A stretch of 64,000 nt of DNA from JAJDFU01 sp964641965 (GTDB lineage: Bacteria; Bacteroidota; Bacteroidia; Chitinophagales; Saprospiraceae). Of the stretch, positions 8,933-16,409 are shown piece by piece. The notes under the pieces are model-generated. The model did no database searches and had not been told where the DNA came from. It was given only the letters and a program-made list of their open reading frames with translations. The translations under genes were made by a program, and so were the position numbers. Where the stretch lies: NCBI GenBank assembly GCA_964641965.1, contig CAZXLD010000001.1:1-64000 (forward strand), read 5' to 3'. Position 1 is the first letter of the stretch; every line of letters begins with the position of its first letter.

Positions 8933-11767
8933 CTACTGGGTCAAATACATATATCGTTGTTTATCCAATTCTCGGAAAAAAGGATCGGAAAGATCGCGGA
9001 TGAACCGGATCGCTTCCCCGGTGCTTTTCATTTCTGGTCCGAGGTTCTTGTCTACGTTCGGAAATTTGTTGAAGCTGAATACCGGTACCTTTATGGCAAA
9101 ACCACCAGGCCGAGGTTGGATGTTGAAGTCACTCAGCTTGTGAGTCCCTAACATTACTTTTGTAGCAATTTGAAGGTAAGGAACTTGGTAAGCCTTCGCA
9201 ATGAAAGGCGTTGTACGGGATGCCCTCGGATTAGCTTCAATCACATAGACTTGGTCCGGGGCTCCATTTTGGCCGGGCTTAATCGCAAATTGAATATTAA
9301 TCAAGCCTTTGATTTTCAATGCTTTTGCTAGTTTAGTCGCATATTCAACCATGGTGTTTACGGCCTCCACACTCAAGCTGTAAGTAGGCAAAACAGCGGA
9401 ACTATCGCCAGAGTGAATTCCAGCGGGCTCAATATGCTCCATGATCCCCATGATGTGAACTTCTTCTCCATCGCTGATCGCGTCAATCTCTGCTTCTTTG
9501 GACCGGTCCAGGAATTGATCGATCAACACCCGGTTTTCCGGCATATGCTTAAATATGTTGAGCACCTGACGCTCCAATTCATCATCGTTAATGACGATTC
9601 GCATATTTTGTCCACCTAAAACATAGGAGGGTCGAACCAAAACCGGGTAGGTAACTTTATTGGCAATCCGGAGTGCTTCGTCGGCATCTTCAGCCACACC
9701 GTATCGCGGATAGGGAATATCCAGTTCTTTGAGAAGGTCCGAAAATGCACCCCGATCTTCGGCTAGATCGAGTGAAGGATAGTCAGTTCCGATGAGCTCG
9801 ATTCCTCGTTCGTGAAATGTCTTTGCCAGTTTAAGTGCCGTCTGGCCTCCCAACTGGACAATTACCCCATCTGGTTTTTCCAGGTCCAGTATAGACTCCA
9901 AGTGTTCCCAGAAGACCGGCTCGAAATAGAGCTTGTCCGCAACGTCAAAATCAGTTGAAACCGTCTCCGGATTACAGTTGACCATTATAGCTTCATAACC
10001 TACTTCCTTTATAGCTAAAAGCCCGTGCACACAGCAGTAATCAAATTCGATTCCTTGCCCAATGCGATTTGGCCCCGAGCCCAGGACAATTATTTTGCGC
10101 TTGTCACTTGGAAAACTTTCATTTTCCGAGTCAAAAGTAGAATAGAAGTAAGGCGTTTGAGCTTCAAATTCAGCTGCACAGGTATCCACCATCTTATAGG
10201 TCCGGTTGATACCCAGTTTCTTTCGTTGTTTGGTTACTTTTTCTTCATCTACCCGCATTAGCCATCCGATCTGGGCATCAGAATAACCCACTACTTTCAG
10301 CTCGCGAAAAAACTCTTCTGGAATATCCTCTGGGACATTGAACTTCATCAACTCATCCTCCAATTTGACGAGTCGCTTAATCTGTTTTAAAAACCATTTA
10401 TCAATCCGGGTGAGCTTATGAACGGTTTTTACCGGGACTCCCAGGCGAAGTGCATCTTTTACCCGAAAGATTCGGTCGTCACTTGCTTCCTCCAAACGCT
10501 GTAGGATATCATCCGTTTTGATCCATTCCTTTCGATCTGCTCCCAGTCCCATTCTATTGTTCTCCAAACTTTGGCAGGCCTTTTGTAGCGCTTCCAGAAA
10601 GTTTCGACCGATTCCCATCACCTCTCCCACGGATTTCATCTGGAGCCCGAGCTTTGGATCTGCGCCTTGAAATTTATCAAAGTTCCAGCGTGGCATCTTA
10701 ACAATGACGTAATCCAGAGTGGGTTCAAAGTAGGCCGAAGTGGTCTTTGTGATCTGATTTTTCAGCTCATCAAGGGTGTACCCAATGGCTAACTTGGCAG
10801 CAATTTTAGCGATTGGATACCCGGTAGCCTTGGAGGCTAAAGCTGAAGATCGCGAGACCCGGGGATTGATCTCGATGACGATAAGTTCTTCTGTAACTGG
10901 ATTTTGAGAAAACTGAATATTACATCCTCCGGCAAAATTACCCAGAGATCGCATTGCAATAATCGCCTCATCCCGCATTTGTTGGTAGGCTGTGTCCGAT
11001 AATGTCATTGCCGGAGCTACCGTAATGCTATCCCCGGTATGGATACCCATTGGATCCAGATTTTCCACGGTACAAATGATCACTACATTATCGGCTGCAT
11101 CCCTCAATAGTTCAAGCTCAAACTCTTTCCATCCCAGCACTGCTCTTTCTACTAACACTTCATGGGTAGGTGACATATCCAGACCGCGCCGGAGAGCTGC
11201 ATCGAATTTAGACTCCTCATGTACAAAAGCCCCCCCCGTTCCGCCCAGGGTATAAGACGGACGGATAACCAGTGGGAACCCGATTTTTTGAGCAGCCTCT
11301 TTACCTTCTAAAAAGGAATTGGCAATAAAGGAGGGAGCTACCTTGAGGCCGACGTCAATCATATGTTTGCGAAAGGCTTCCCTATTTTCGGCCAATTCAA
11401 TAGCATCCAGATCAACACCGATCAATCGGGTATTGTATTTTTCCCAGACCCCTTGTTCCCCTGCTTCAATGGCCAGGTTCAGTGCAGTTTGCCCCCCCAT
11501 GGTAGGTAGTACGGCATCAATTTGACGTTCTTCCAATATTTCCACGATGCTCTCCACCGTTAAGGGACGGAGGTAAATATGGTCCGCCGTGACCGGATCT
11601 GTCATAATTGTGGCGGGGTTGGAATTAATCAAGGTAACTTCAATTCCTTCCTCTCTCAAGGAACGGGAGGCTTGAGATCCCGAATAGTCAAATTCGCAGG
11701 CTTGGCCTATGATGATGGGGCCGCTGCCGATTATTAGCACAGACCGAATGGAATTGTCTTTGGGCAT
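8933..11767 (-). CDS. carB: Carbamoyl-phosphate synthase large subunit, without C-terminal regulatory domain
   Basis: Makes carbamoyl phosphate from bicarbonate, ammonia and two ATP for arginine and pyrimidine synthesis. Two homologous ATP-grasp halves are visible: IIGSGPIIIGQACEFDYSG near the start and VLGSGPNRIGQGIEFDYCC around residue 560, joined by the oligomerisation region. The protein ends at about 944 residues, shortly after the second ATP-grasp domain, whereas the E. coli enzyme has 1073; the methylglyoxal-synthase-like allosteric domain is absent. I start at ATG 11767 (MPKDNS). The frame continues to a TTG at 11800, but that codon overlaps the -7 box. carA is not in the window. Confidence 0.96.
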   Translation of the reverse strand: MPKDNSIRSVLIIGSGPIIIGQACEFDYSGSQASRSLREEGIEVTLINSNPATIMTDPVTADHIYLRPLTVESIVEILEERQIDAVLPTMGGQTALNLAIEAGEQGVWEKYNTRLIGVDLDAIELAENREAFRKHMIDVGLKVAPSFIANSFLEGKEAAQKIGFPLVIRPSYTLGGTGGAFVHEESKFDAALRRGLDMSPTHEVLVERAVLGWKEFELELLRDAADNVVIICTVENLDPMGIHTGDSITVAPAMTLSDTAYQQMRDEAIIAMRSLGNFAGGCNIQFSQNPVTEELIVIEINPRVSRSSALASKATGYPIAKIAAKLAIGYTLDELKNQITKTTSAYFEPTLDYVIVKMPRWNFDKFQGADPKLGLQMKSVGEVMGIGRNFLEALQKACQSLENNRMGLGADRKEWIKTDDILQRLEEASDDRIFRVKDALRLGVPVKTVHKLTRIDKWFLKQIKRLVKLEDELMKFNVPEDIPEEFFRELKVVGYSDAQIGWLMRVDEEKVTKQRKKLGINRTYKMVDTCAAEFEAQTPYFYSTFDSENESFPSDKRKIIVLGSGPNRIGQGIEFDYCCVHGLLAIKEVGYEAIMVNCNPETVSTDFDVADKLYFEPVFWEHLESILDLEKPDGVIVQLGGQTALKLAKTFHERGIELIGTDYPSLDLAEDRGAFSDLLKELDIPYPRYGVAEDADEALRIANKVTYPVLVRPSYVLGGQNMRIVINDDELERQVLNIFKHMPENRVLIDQFLDRSKEAEIDAISDGEEVHIMGIMEHIEPAGIHSGDSSAVLPTYSLSVEAVNTMVEYATKLAKALKIKGLINIQFAIKPGQNGAPDQVYVIEANPRASRTTPFIAKAYQVPYLQIATKVMLGTHKLSDFNIQPRPGGFAIKVPVFSFNKFPNVDKNLGPEMKSTGEAIRFIRDLSDPFFRELDKQRYMYLTQ

Positions 11768-11797
11768 GGGGAACGTTCGTTTGAGACAAAATTCCTG

Positions 11798-11805
11798 CAA
11801 AGATA
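11798..11805 (-). promoter_or_regulatory. carB -7 promoter box
   Basis: The reverse strand reads TATCTTTG (11805-11798), a perfect TAnnTTTG box, giving a start near 11793 and a leader of about 26 nt to ATG 11767. The -33 element is weak. This box rules out translation from the TTG at 11800. Confidence 0.65.
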
Positions 11806-11849
11806 GTCGCTAGGCTTTTTTTAACCGCATAAAAGTTTGATTTTCCATC

Positions 11850-12545
11850 TCACAGGTCCACAAGTTCAATGGATACAGGATGGGAAAAATATTCAATGCG
11901 ACTGGTAACTTCCAATCCGTCAACTTGTTGATTGACTTCCTGCTTTTTGACCAGAAATAATTGGTAAGTCCCCGGAACGAGACCCTCAAGCTGTTCAGCA
12001 GTGAGGGCGTGCCGTTCTGTATTGGATGGCCCCTTAATGGTGTAAGTATTTGCGATGTTAGAAGGACCGTTGAGTAGTATCACCAAACTTTCGGATTCAC
12101 TTAATTCCGCTCCTTCTGCCTCAAAGATCAACCCTTTTCTTCGTTGAAAACGCTCTTGGACCTTGAGGGAGCCTAGTGGAAGCAGCTTATTTGTGATCGT
12201 TGTATTTGGCCATTGGTCGAACTCCGCTCGCAGGTCAAATTGGGTTGGGAAGTCCACCGTTGATTGCCAACCATAGCCAATTTTCTGACCTCCGGATTCT
12301 CGTAGCGACATAAGGTGGTCGTTCAATCGCACGGAGCCATCAATAGCAACCGTATTATTTCTATCTGGCCTTTGATCGGAAGGCTGGAAAAACACATCCG
12401 CTTTTAAACTCTTGTCAAGGGATAAATACCGAATGGATAATTCAGCCCGGTGGTGGAGCGCTTGGGTAGTTGTATTTTCCTGGCATGCTTGCAAGGTCAG
12501 GATCAGAAGGAAAAAGAAAAACCGTCGGAATAGAACCATAGGCAT
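11850..12545 (-). CDS. Predicted lipoprotein of unknown function
   Basis: A 231-residue protein whose first 22 residues form a lipoprotein signal (FFFFLLILTLQAC, with lipobox LQAC), so it is probably lipid-anchored in the periplasm. The rest looks beta-rich, with a repeated theme of ligand-like loops such as GTYQLFLVKKQ near the C-terminus. I do not recognise the family. It lies 83 bases upstream of carB on the same strand but has its own -7 box, so co-transcription with carB is possible but not shown. Confidence 0.75.
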   Translation of the reverse strand: MPMVLFRRFFFFLLILTLQACQENTTTQALHHRAELSIRYLSLDKSLKADVFFQPSDQRPDRNNTVAIDGSVRLNDHLMSLRESGGQKIGYGWQSTVDFPTQFDLRAEFDQWPNTTITNKLLPLGSLKVQERFQRRKGLIFEAEGAELSESESLVILLNGPSNIANTYTIKGPSNTERHALTAEQLEGLVPGTYQLFLVKKQEVNQQVDGLEVTSRIEYFSHPVSIELVDL

Positions 12546-12615
12546 TTGAGATTTCTTTAAACGAAAAGGTGCTTGTGTAGAGTTAAGAGCAAATAGCCTT
12601 TGTAATCAGATAAAT

Positions 12616-12623
12616 CAAAGATA
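12616..12623 (-). promoter_or_regulatory. Lipoprotein gene -7 promoter box
   Basis: The reverse strand reads TATCTTTG (12623-12616), matching TAnnTTTG exactly, about 70 bases upstream of ATG 12545. No convincing -33 element was seen. It shares the 12,546-12,885 gap with the divergent greA promoter; nothing else in that gap looks like a gene. Confidence 0.5.
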
Positions 12624-12694
12624 ATTTTCAATAGTTGGATGGCCGAATCAGAGATTTATCGAATTAGCAAAGGCAGGCTGGAGCGGTATGATCA

Positions 12695-12725
12695 TTGCTT
12701 CGAGTTTAAAAAACCACTATATTTG
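12695..12725 (+). promoter_or_regulatory. greA promoter (Bacteroidota consensus)
   Basis: TTG (12695-12697), a 20-base spacer and TATATTTG (12718-12725) match the Bacteroidota consensus at all fixed -7 positions. Transcription should begin around 12730-12733, giving a leader of about 160 nt before greA. Confidence 0.8.
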
Positions 12726-12733
12726 CCAAATGG

Positions 12734-12772
12734 GAACGTTTCCGCCTTTGTTTGGAAGCGTTCTCTTTTTTT
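12734..12772 (+). terminator. Terminator-like hairpin at the 5' end of the greA leader
   Basis: GAACGTTTCC (12734-12743) pairs with GGAAGCGTTC (12754-12763) through ten base pairs (one G-U), loop of ten. TCTTTTTTT (12764-12772) follows directly. It starts within a few bases of the predicted transcription start and 120 bases before greA, so it looks like a leader attenuator, not the end of another gene. Confidence 0.65.
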
Positions 12773-12891
12773 CACGCAAATACGCAAGATTCACTCTCCA
12801 CCCCGGATTTTCATCTTCCATAATTTTTAAGTGAAAGCATTAGGATTCAGTCGATGGCTGGAGGTGGTAAAGTCGCAGAAAACTATTGAAT

Positions 12892-13365
12892 ATGGCTGGG
12901 TATAATTATTTAACCAAAGAAGGGTACGACAGGCTAAAGCTTGAATTAGAAGAACTTAAATCGACAGGTCGTGCCGAAGCCGCAAGAGCAATTGCAGAAG
13001 CTCGTGAGAAAGGGGATCTTTCCGAAAATGCAGAGTATGACGCTGCCAAAGATGCCCAGGGAATGCTTGAGCTAAAAATAAACGAGCTAGAAAAGGTCTT
13101 GGCCAATGCACGCGTGTTGGATGAGTCCCAGGTGGATACCTCAAAAGTGACCGTGCTGTCAAAGGTGACGATTCGAAATATGAAAAATAAGCAGGAATTA
13201 ACGTATCAATTGGTATCCGAGTCTGAGGCCGATTTGAAATCCAAAAAAATTTCTGTGGGCTCTCCAATTGGTAAGGGGTTGCTAGGTAAAACCGTGGGAG
13301 AAATTGCCCATATCAATACTCCCAGAGGTAACCTTGAATTTGAGGTAGTTAACATTGGATTTTAA
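12892..13365 (+). CDS. greA: Transcription elongation factor GreA
   Basis: GreA enters the RNA polymerase secondary channel and stimulates cleavage of backtracked transcripts. The 157-residue protein has the N-terminal coiled coil with AREKGDLSENAEYDAAKDAQ, whose D and E residues at the tip act in the active site, and the C-terminal FKBP-like domain (SVGSPIGKGLLGKTVGE). ATG 12892 (MAGYNYLT) gives the family length; an ATG two codons upstream at 12886 is possible. The HIT gene starts nine bases after its stop. Its leader carries a terminator-like hairpin. Confidence 0.97.
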   Translation: MAGYNYLTKEGYDRLKLELEELKSTGRAEAARAIAEAREKGDLSENAEYDAAKDAQGMLELKINELEKVLANARVLDESQVDTSKVTVLSKVTIRNMKNKQELTYQLVSESEADLKSKKISVGSPIGKGLLGKTVGEIAHINTPRGNLEFEVVNIGF

Positions 13366-13374
13366 ATTGTACTG

Positions 13375-13773
13375 ATGCCCTCCATTTTTTCCCGTATCGT
13401 TGCTGGGGAGATTCCTTCCTACAGAGTAGCCGAGACTGAGGAGTATCTCGCATTCCTTGATATTCGGCCCATGAAGAGGGGACATACGCTCGTCATTCCC
13501 AAAAAAGAGGTGGATTATGTATTCGATCTGGAAGAGGAGACCTTGTCCGGATTAATGGTGTTTGCAAAAAAAGTGGCTAAGGCTATCGAAGCGGTAGTAC
13601 CTTGTGAACGGATCGGCATCGCTGTAGTCGGGTTAGAAGTGCCTCATGCGCACGTCCACCTCCTCCCCCTGGACTCGGTAGGAGATCTTTCCTTTGCCAA
13701 GGAGCCCGTAGCGCTTACTCCAGATGAATTCAAAGCATTAGCTGATGCTATTGGGAAGGCAGTGAAGGCATAA
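13375..13773 (+). CDS. HIT family nucleotide hydrolase
   Basis: A 132-residue protein with the histidine triad HAHVHLLP (around residues 96-103) and the N-terminal FSRIVAGEIPSYRVAE segment typical of Hint-type purine-nucleoside phosphoramidases. The triad histidines attack the alpha-phosphate of nucleotide conjugates; the physiological substrate is usually unclear. It begins nine bases after greA and is almost certainly in the same transcript. Confidence 0.95.
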   Translation: MPSIFSRIVAGEIPSYRVAETEEYLAFLDIRPMKRGHTLVIPKKEVDYVFDLEEETLSGLMVFAKKVAKAIEAVVPCERIGIAVVGLEVPHAHVHLLPLDSVGDLSFAKEPVALTPDEFKALADAIGKAVKA

Positions 13774-13815
13774 ACAGGAAATCCAACTCCAACTTCTATT
13801 ATTTCGTTTGCGCCA

Positions 13816-13848
13816 TTGACCATCAATAGCACCTGTTTTGATGGTCAA
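13816..13848. repeat. Perfect inverted repeat between HIT and ruvC genes
   Basis: TTGACCATCAA (13816-13826) and TTGATGGTCAA (13838-13848) are exact reverse complements, separated by 11 bases. The repeat overlaps the last codons of ruvC (reverse strand). There is no T run on either side, so a classical intrinsic terminator is not supported. It may still be a 3'-end-stabilising hairpin shared by two convergent transcripts. Confidence 0.6.
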
Positions 13849-14414
13849 GTTGAGCGGTTGGGATTATTTTTTAGGAAGTCATTCCATCCGGAATATTTGC
13901 GGGATAGCGAAGAAAGAGAATTGCCCCGCGAAAAGTGGTGGCAGACGGCTGCTGCCAGGGCATCCGTAGCATCAAGGGTCTCTGCTTCTAATTTCCGGTG
14001 TAAAATTTGGTCGAGCATGGCGGCGACTTGTTCCTTCGAGGCGTTACCTCTTCCTGTTACTGACTTTTTGATGCTTTTTGGGGAATATTCGTAGAATGGG
14101 ATATCCCGACTTAGCGCCGCAGCTATAGCAATTCCCTGAGCCCTTCCCAATTTTAACATGGATTGAACGTTCTTACCAAAAAAAGGAGCCTCAATAGCCA
14201 TTTCATGTGGCCTATGCCGTTCGATAATGTCCAATAAGCTATTGAAAATGGACTTTAATTTCTCGTTTGGAGTAGCCATTTTCTGAATATTCAACGTTCC
14301 CAAATCAACGAGTCTCCGGTGCGGTTGTTGAATTTCCAGGATGGCGTAGCCCAGTAGGTTGGTTCCTGGATCGACGCCCAGTATTCGAAGTGCGGAAGAA
14401 TTTGATGTAGGCAT
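13845..14414 (-). CDS. ruvC: Holliday junction resolvase RuvC
   Basis: The 189-residue endonuclease cuts Holliday junctions symmetrically together with RuvAB. The catalytic acidic residues are recognisable in ILGVDPGTNLLGYAIL (first Asp), MAIEAPFFGKN (Glu) and LDATDALAAAVCHH (C-terminal Asp pair). ATG 14414 adds a short tail before the first strand. A one-mismatch -7 box (reverse-strand TACCTTTA, 14427-14420) nearly touches the ATG. ruvA lies elsewhere, at 29246. Confidence 0.97.
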   Translation of the reverse strand: MPTSNSSALRILGVDPGTNLLGYAILEIQQPHRRLVDLGTLNIQKMATPNEKLKSIFNSLLDIIERHRPHEMAIEAPFFGKNVQSMLKLGRAQGIAIAAALSRDIPFYEYSPKSIKKSVTGRGNASKEQVAAMLDQILHRKLEAETLDATDALAAAVCHHFSRGNSLSSLSRKYSGWNDFLKNNPNRST

Positions 14415-14594
14415 TAACCTAAAGGTAAGACCCGAGGGAAAGAAAATACGATCTCCTTAACACATATATTTTTAAAATCGCATTAAACTGTTACCCCGAG
14501 GCTGGATGTACTCCATATATAGCTGTAGCAAAGCTTAAAATAGGAGCATGCCATTTTTAGCCAGGTGGATATGTATTTGTATTTTTTCTTGATC

Positions 14595-14602
14595 TACATT
14601 TG
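14595..14602 (+). promoter_or_regulatory. -7 box abutting the DUF3108 gene start
   Basis: TACATTTG is a perfect TAnnTTTG box whose expected transcription start (about 5-7 bases on) coincides with ATG 14607 or 14610, which would make the mRNA leaderless or nearly so. A TTTG at 14576-14579 lies too close (15-base spacer) to be an ideal -33 element. Confidence 0.5.
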
Positions 14603-14606
14603 TAAC

Positions 14607-15479
14607 ATGATGAAAGTCAAAAGTAGAACAACAATTCTTTTTTGGTCCTTTCTTTTTCCTTTGTTATTGACCAATTCTACGCAATCCGGTAGTCGGAAAA
14701 CAGATCCTCCAGTACCAGATTCGTTTTCTACTGATGCAGCTGCTTGTACAATAGAAAATCAGACCTTTCAGGCAGGTGAAGAATTAACCTACATCCTTTA
14801 TTACAATTGGAATTTGGTTTGGCTTTCAGCTGGTGAGGTTACCTTCCGAGTTGAACAATCCGGAGACCAATACTATCTTTCAGCACAGGGTGCTACCTAC
14901 CCCTCTTACAACTGGTTCTTCAAGGTAGAAGATAAGTATGAGGCATTCGTAGATACTGCCACTTTGCTACCCTCATTAACCATCCGGAATGTGCTGGAAG
15001 GAAAGTACACCCTTTATGACCGGGTGACCTATGACCAAGCCAACTTAATGGCTACATCTATGCGAGGAGATACCAAGGAAGAAGCTACTCCATCTGACTA
15101 TTCCTTTGAAAGCTGTATGCATGATATACTATCTATCGTGTACTATGTTCGAAATATTCCGGTTGCCAGTATGGAAGAGGGAGAATCGATTCCAATCAAA
15201 ATATTCATGGATAAAGAGGTTTGGCCTTTGAAGGTCTCTTTTGAAGGACGAGATGCAAAAAAGAAGATCCGGGGCAAAGGGAAATGGAAAACGATCTGTT
15301 TTTCGCCAGATCTTATTTCAGGTGAATATTTCAGAGATGGCGATAAGATGAACATTTGGATCTCGGATGATCGAAATCACCTCCCCTTATTAATCGAATC
15401 ACCAGTGTCGGTGGGCTCGGTTAAGGCTGTCCTGAAAAAATACAAAGGGCTTCGCTATCCGACCGAAGCTAAACTCTAA
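14607..15479 (+). CDS. DUF3108 domain protein, secreted
   Basis: About 290 residues starting MMKVKSRTTILFWSFL, a signal peptide. The mature protein opens with NQTFQAGEELTYILYYNW, the hallmark of DUF3108, a beta-rich periplasmic or surface domain of unknown function. An in-frame ATG at 14565 lies upstream of the -7 box and is unlikely to be used. The DUF4230 gene follows after 13 bases, so the two probably form an operon. Confidence 0.85.
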   Translation: MMKVKSRTTILFWSFLFPLLLTNSTQSGSRKTDPPVPDSFSTDAAACTIENQTFQAGEELTYILYYNWNLVWLSAGEVTFRVEQSGDQYYLSAQGATYPSYNWFFKVEDKYEAFVDTATLLPSLTIRNVLEGKYTLYDRVTYDQANLMATSMRGDTKEEATPSDYSFESCMHDILSIVYYVRNIPVASMEEGESIPIKIFMDKEVWPLKVSFEGRDAKKKIRGKGKWKTICFSPDLISGEYFRDGDKMNIWISDDRNHLPLLIESPVSVGSVKAVLKKYKGLRYPTEAKL

Positions 15480-15492
15480 GCCGATCAACGAT

Positions 15493-16155
15493 ATGTTCAA
15501 ACAGTTTCGCTTAATTCTTTTGGCCCTGGGATTTATACTCGCTTTTGGGGTAGGTATTTGGGTAGGCTATCAATTTTTATTCAAGCCCAGCCAGAAGGAG
15601 ATTCGGGAAGAAGCTACTGTATTATTGGAACGTATCGAGACTGTATCCAAGCTAATTACCGTAGAGGGTTATTTTTCGGAAATCTACAATTACACAGAGT
15701 TACAATCCTATTTCGGGAATGCCTTATTTGGTAAAAAGGCAATGGTGAAAGTTCGAGCAAAAGTGTCGGTGGGCTATGATATGGAAAATGTAAAATGGAC
15801 TGCCATTCCTGAGAATAAAGTAATCCGGGTAGAGGGCTTACCTGAGCCCGAGATTTTATCCATCGATCATACGTTGGATTATTACGATCTCTCAGAAGGA
15901 TATCTCGATTACTTTTTTGACCGGTTCTCGGAGGAGGATTACAATCAGATCAATGAAAATGCAAAAACAATCATTCAACAAAAAGCAGAAGAAAGTGATC
16001 TGCTCAAGGAAGCTGCTCAGGCTGGTTTGGAACGATTGGATTTGATTCGATTTTTGGTAGAGGGCGCGGGCTGGACCCTCGATGTGGATGCAAAACCCTC
16101 TGTAAAAGGGCTCCGGCGGGTTAAAGCCGACTCTTCCAATAAACTGTCTGACTAA
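15493..16155 (+). CDS. DUF4230 domain protein with N-terminal membrane anchor
   Basis: A 220-residue protein with one hydrophobic helix (residues 7-28, LILLALGFILAFGVGIWVGY) and a soluble domain containing ELQSYFGNALFGKKAMVKVR, characteristic of DUF4230. The domain is presumably periplasmic. No function is established for this family. It follows the DUF3108 gene by 13 bases. Confidence 0.85.
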   Translation: MFKQFRLILLALGFILAFGVGIWVGYQFLFKPSQKEIREEATVLLERIETVSKLITVEGYFSEIYNYTELQSYFGNALFGKKAMVKVRAKVSVGYDMENVKWTAIPENKVIRVEGLPEPEILSIDHTLDYYDLSEGYLDYFFDRFSEEDYNQINENAKTIIQQKAEESDLLKEAAQAGLERLDLIRFLVEGAGWTLDVDAKPSVKGLRRVKADSSNKLSD

Positions 16156-16274
16156 ATAAACTACCCAAACACGGGAAATCAAACTAATCACCAGCTATTA
16201 ATTGCCATTCCACTCCCCTTATTTTATTCCTTTTTTGCTTGTCGAGGGCATTTGTAGACACAATAAATTGACTA

Positions 16275-16368
16275 CAGAATTTCAAAGAATTCTGGGCTTG
16301 CTTATCAGCCCGTCCAAAAAAGCGTTTATTTTAGCCCGATCAACTCTTGCCAAATATCATTTGGCAAG
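16275..16368 (+). promoter_or_regulatory. Structured leader or operator region upstream of the first POT transporter
   Basis: Three inverted repeats lie in succession: CAGAATT-N6-AATTCTG (16275-16294), GGGCT-N8-AGCCC (16294-16311) and the perfect CTTGCCAAAT-ATC-ATTTGGCAAG (16346-16368). The last, a 10-3-10 palindrome ending 41 bases before ATG 16410, could be an operator or an RNA hairpin. No perfect -7 box was found nearby. Confidence 0.45.
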
Positions 16369-16409
16369 ATATTTATCCAACGTCGTTCAACACACAACAA
16401 ACAAAATAC

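Noticed and set aside
12639..12830. 63-codon + strand frame upstream of greA
   Set aside because: It spans the greA promoter and leader hairpin and has no protein-like features.
16347..16409. Upstream TTG start for the first POT transporter
   Set aside because: It falls within the palindrome, and the added residues lack family similarity; ATG 16410 is better.
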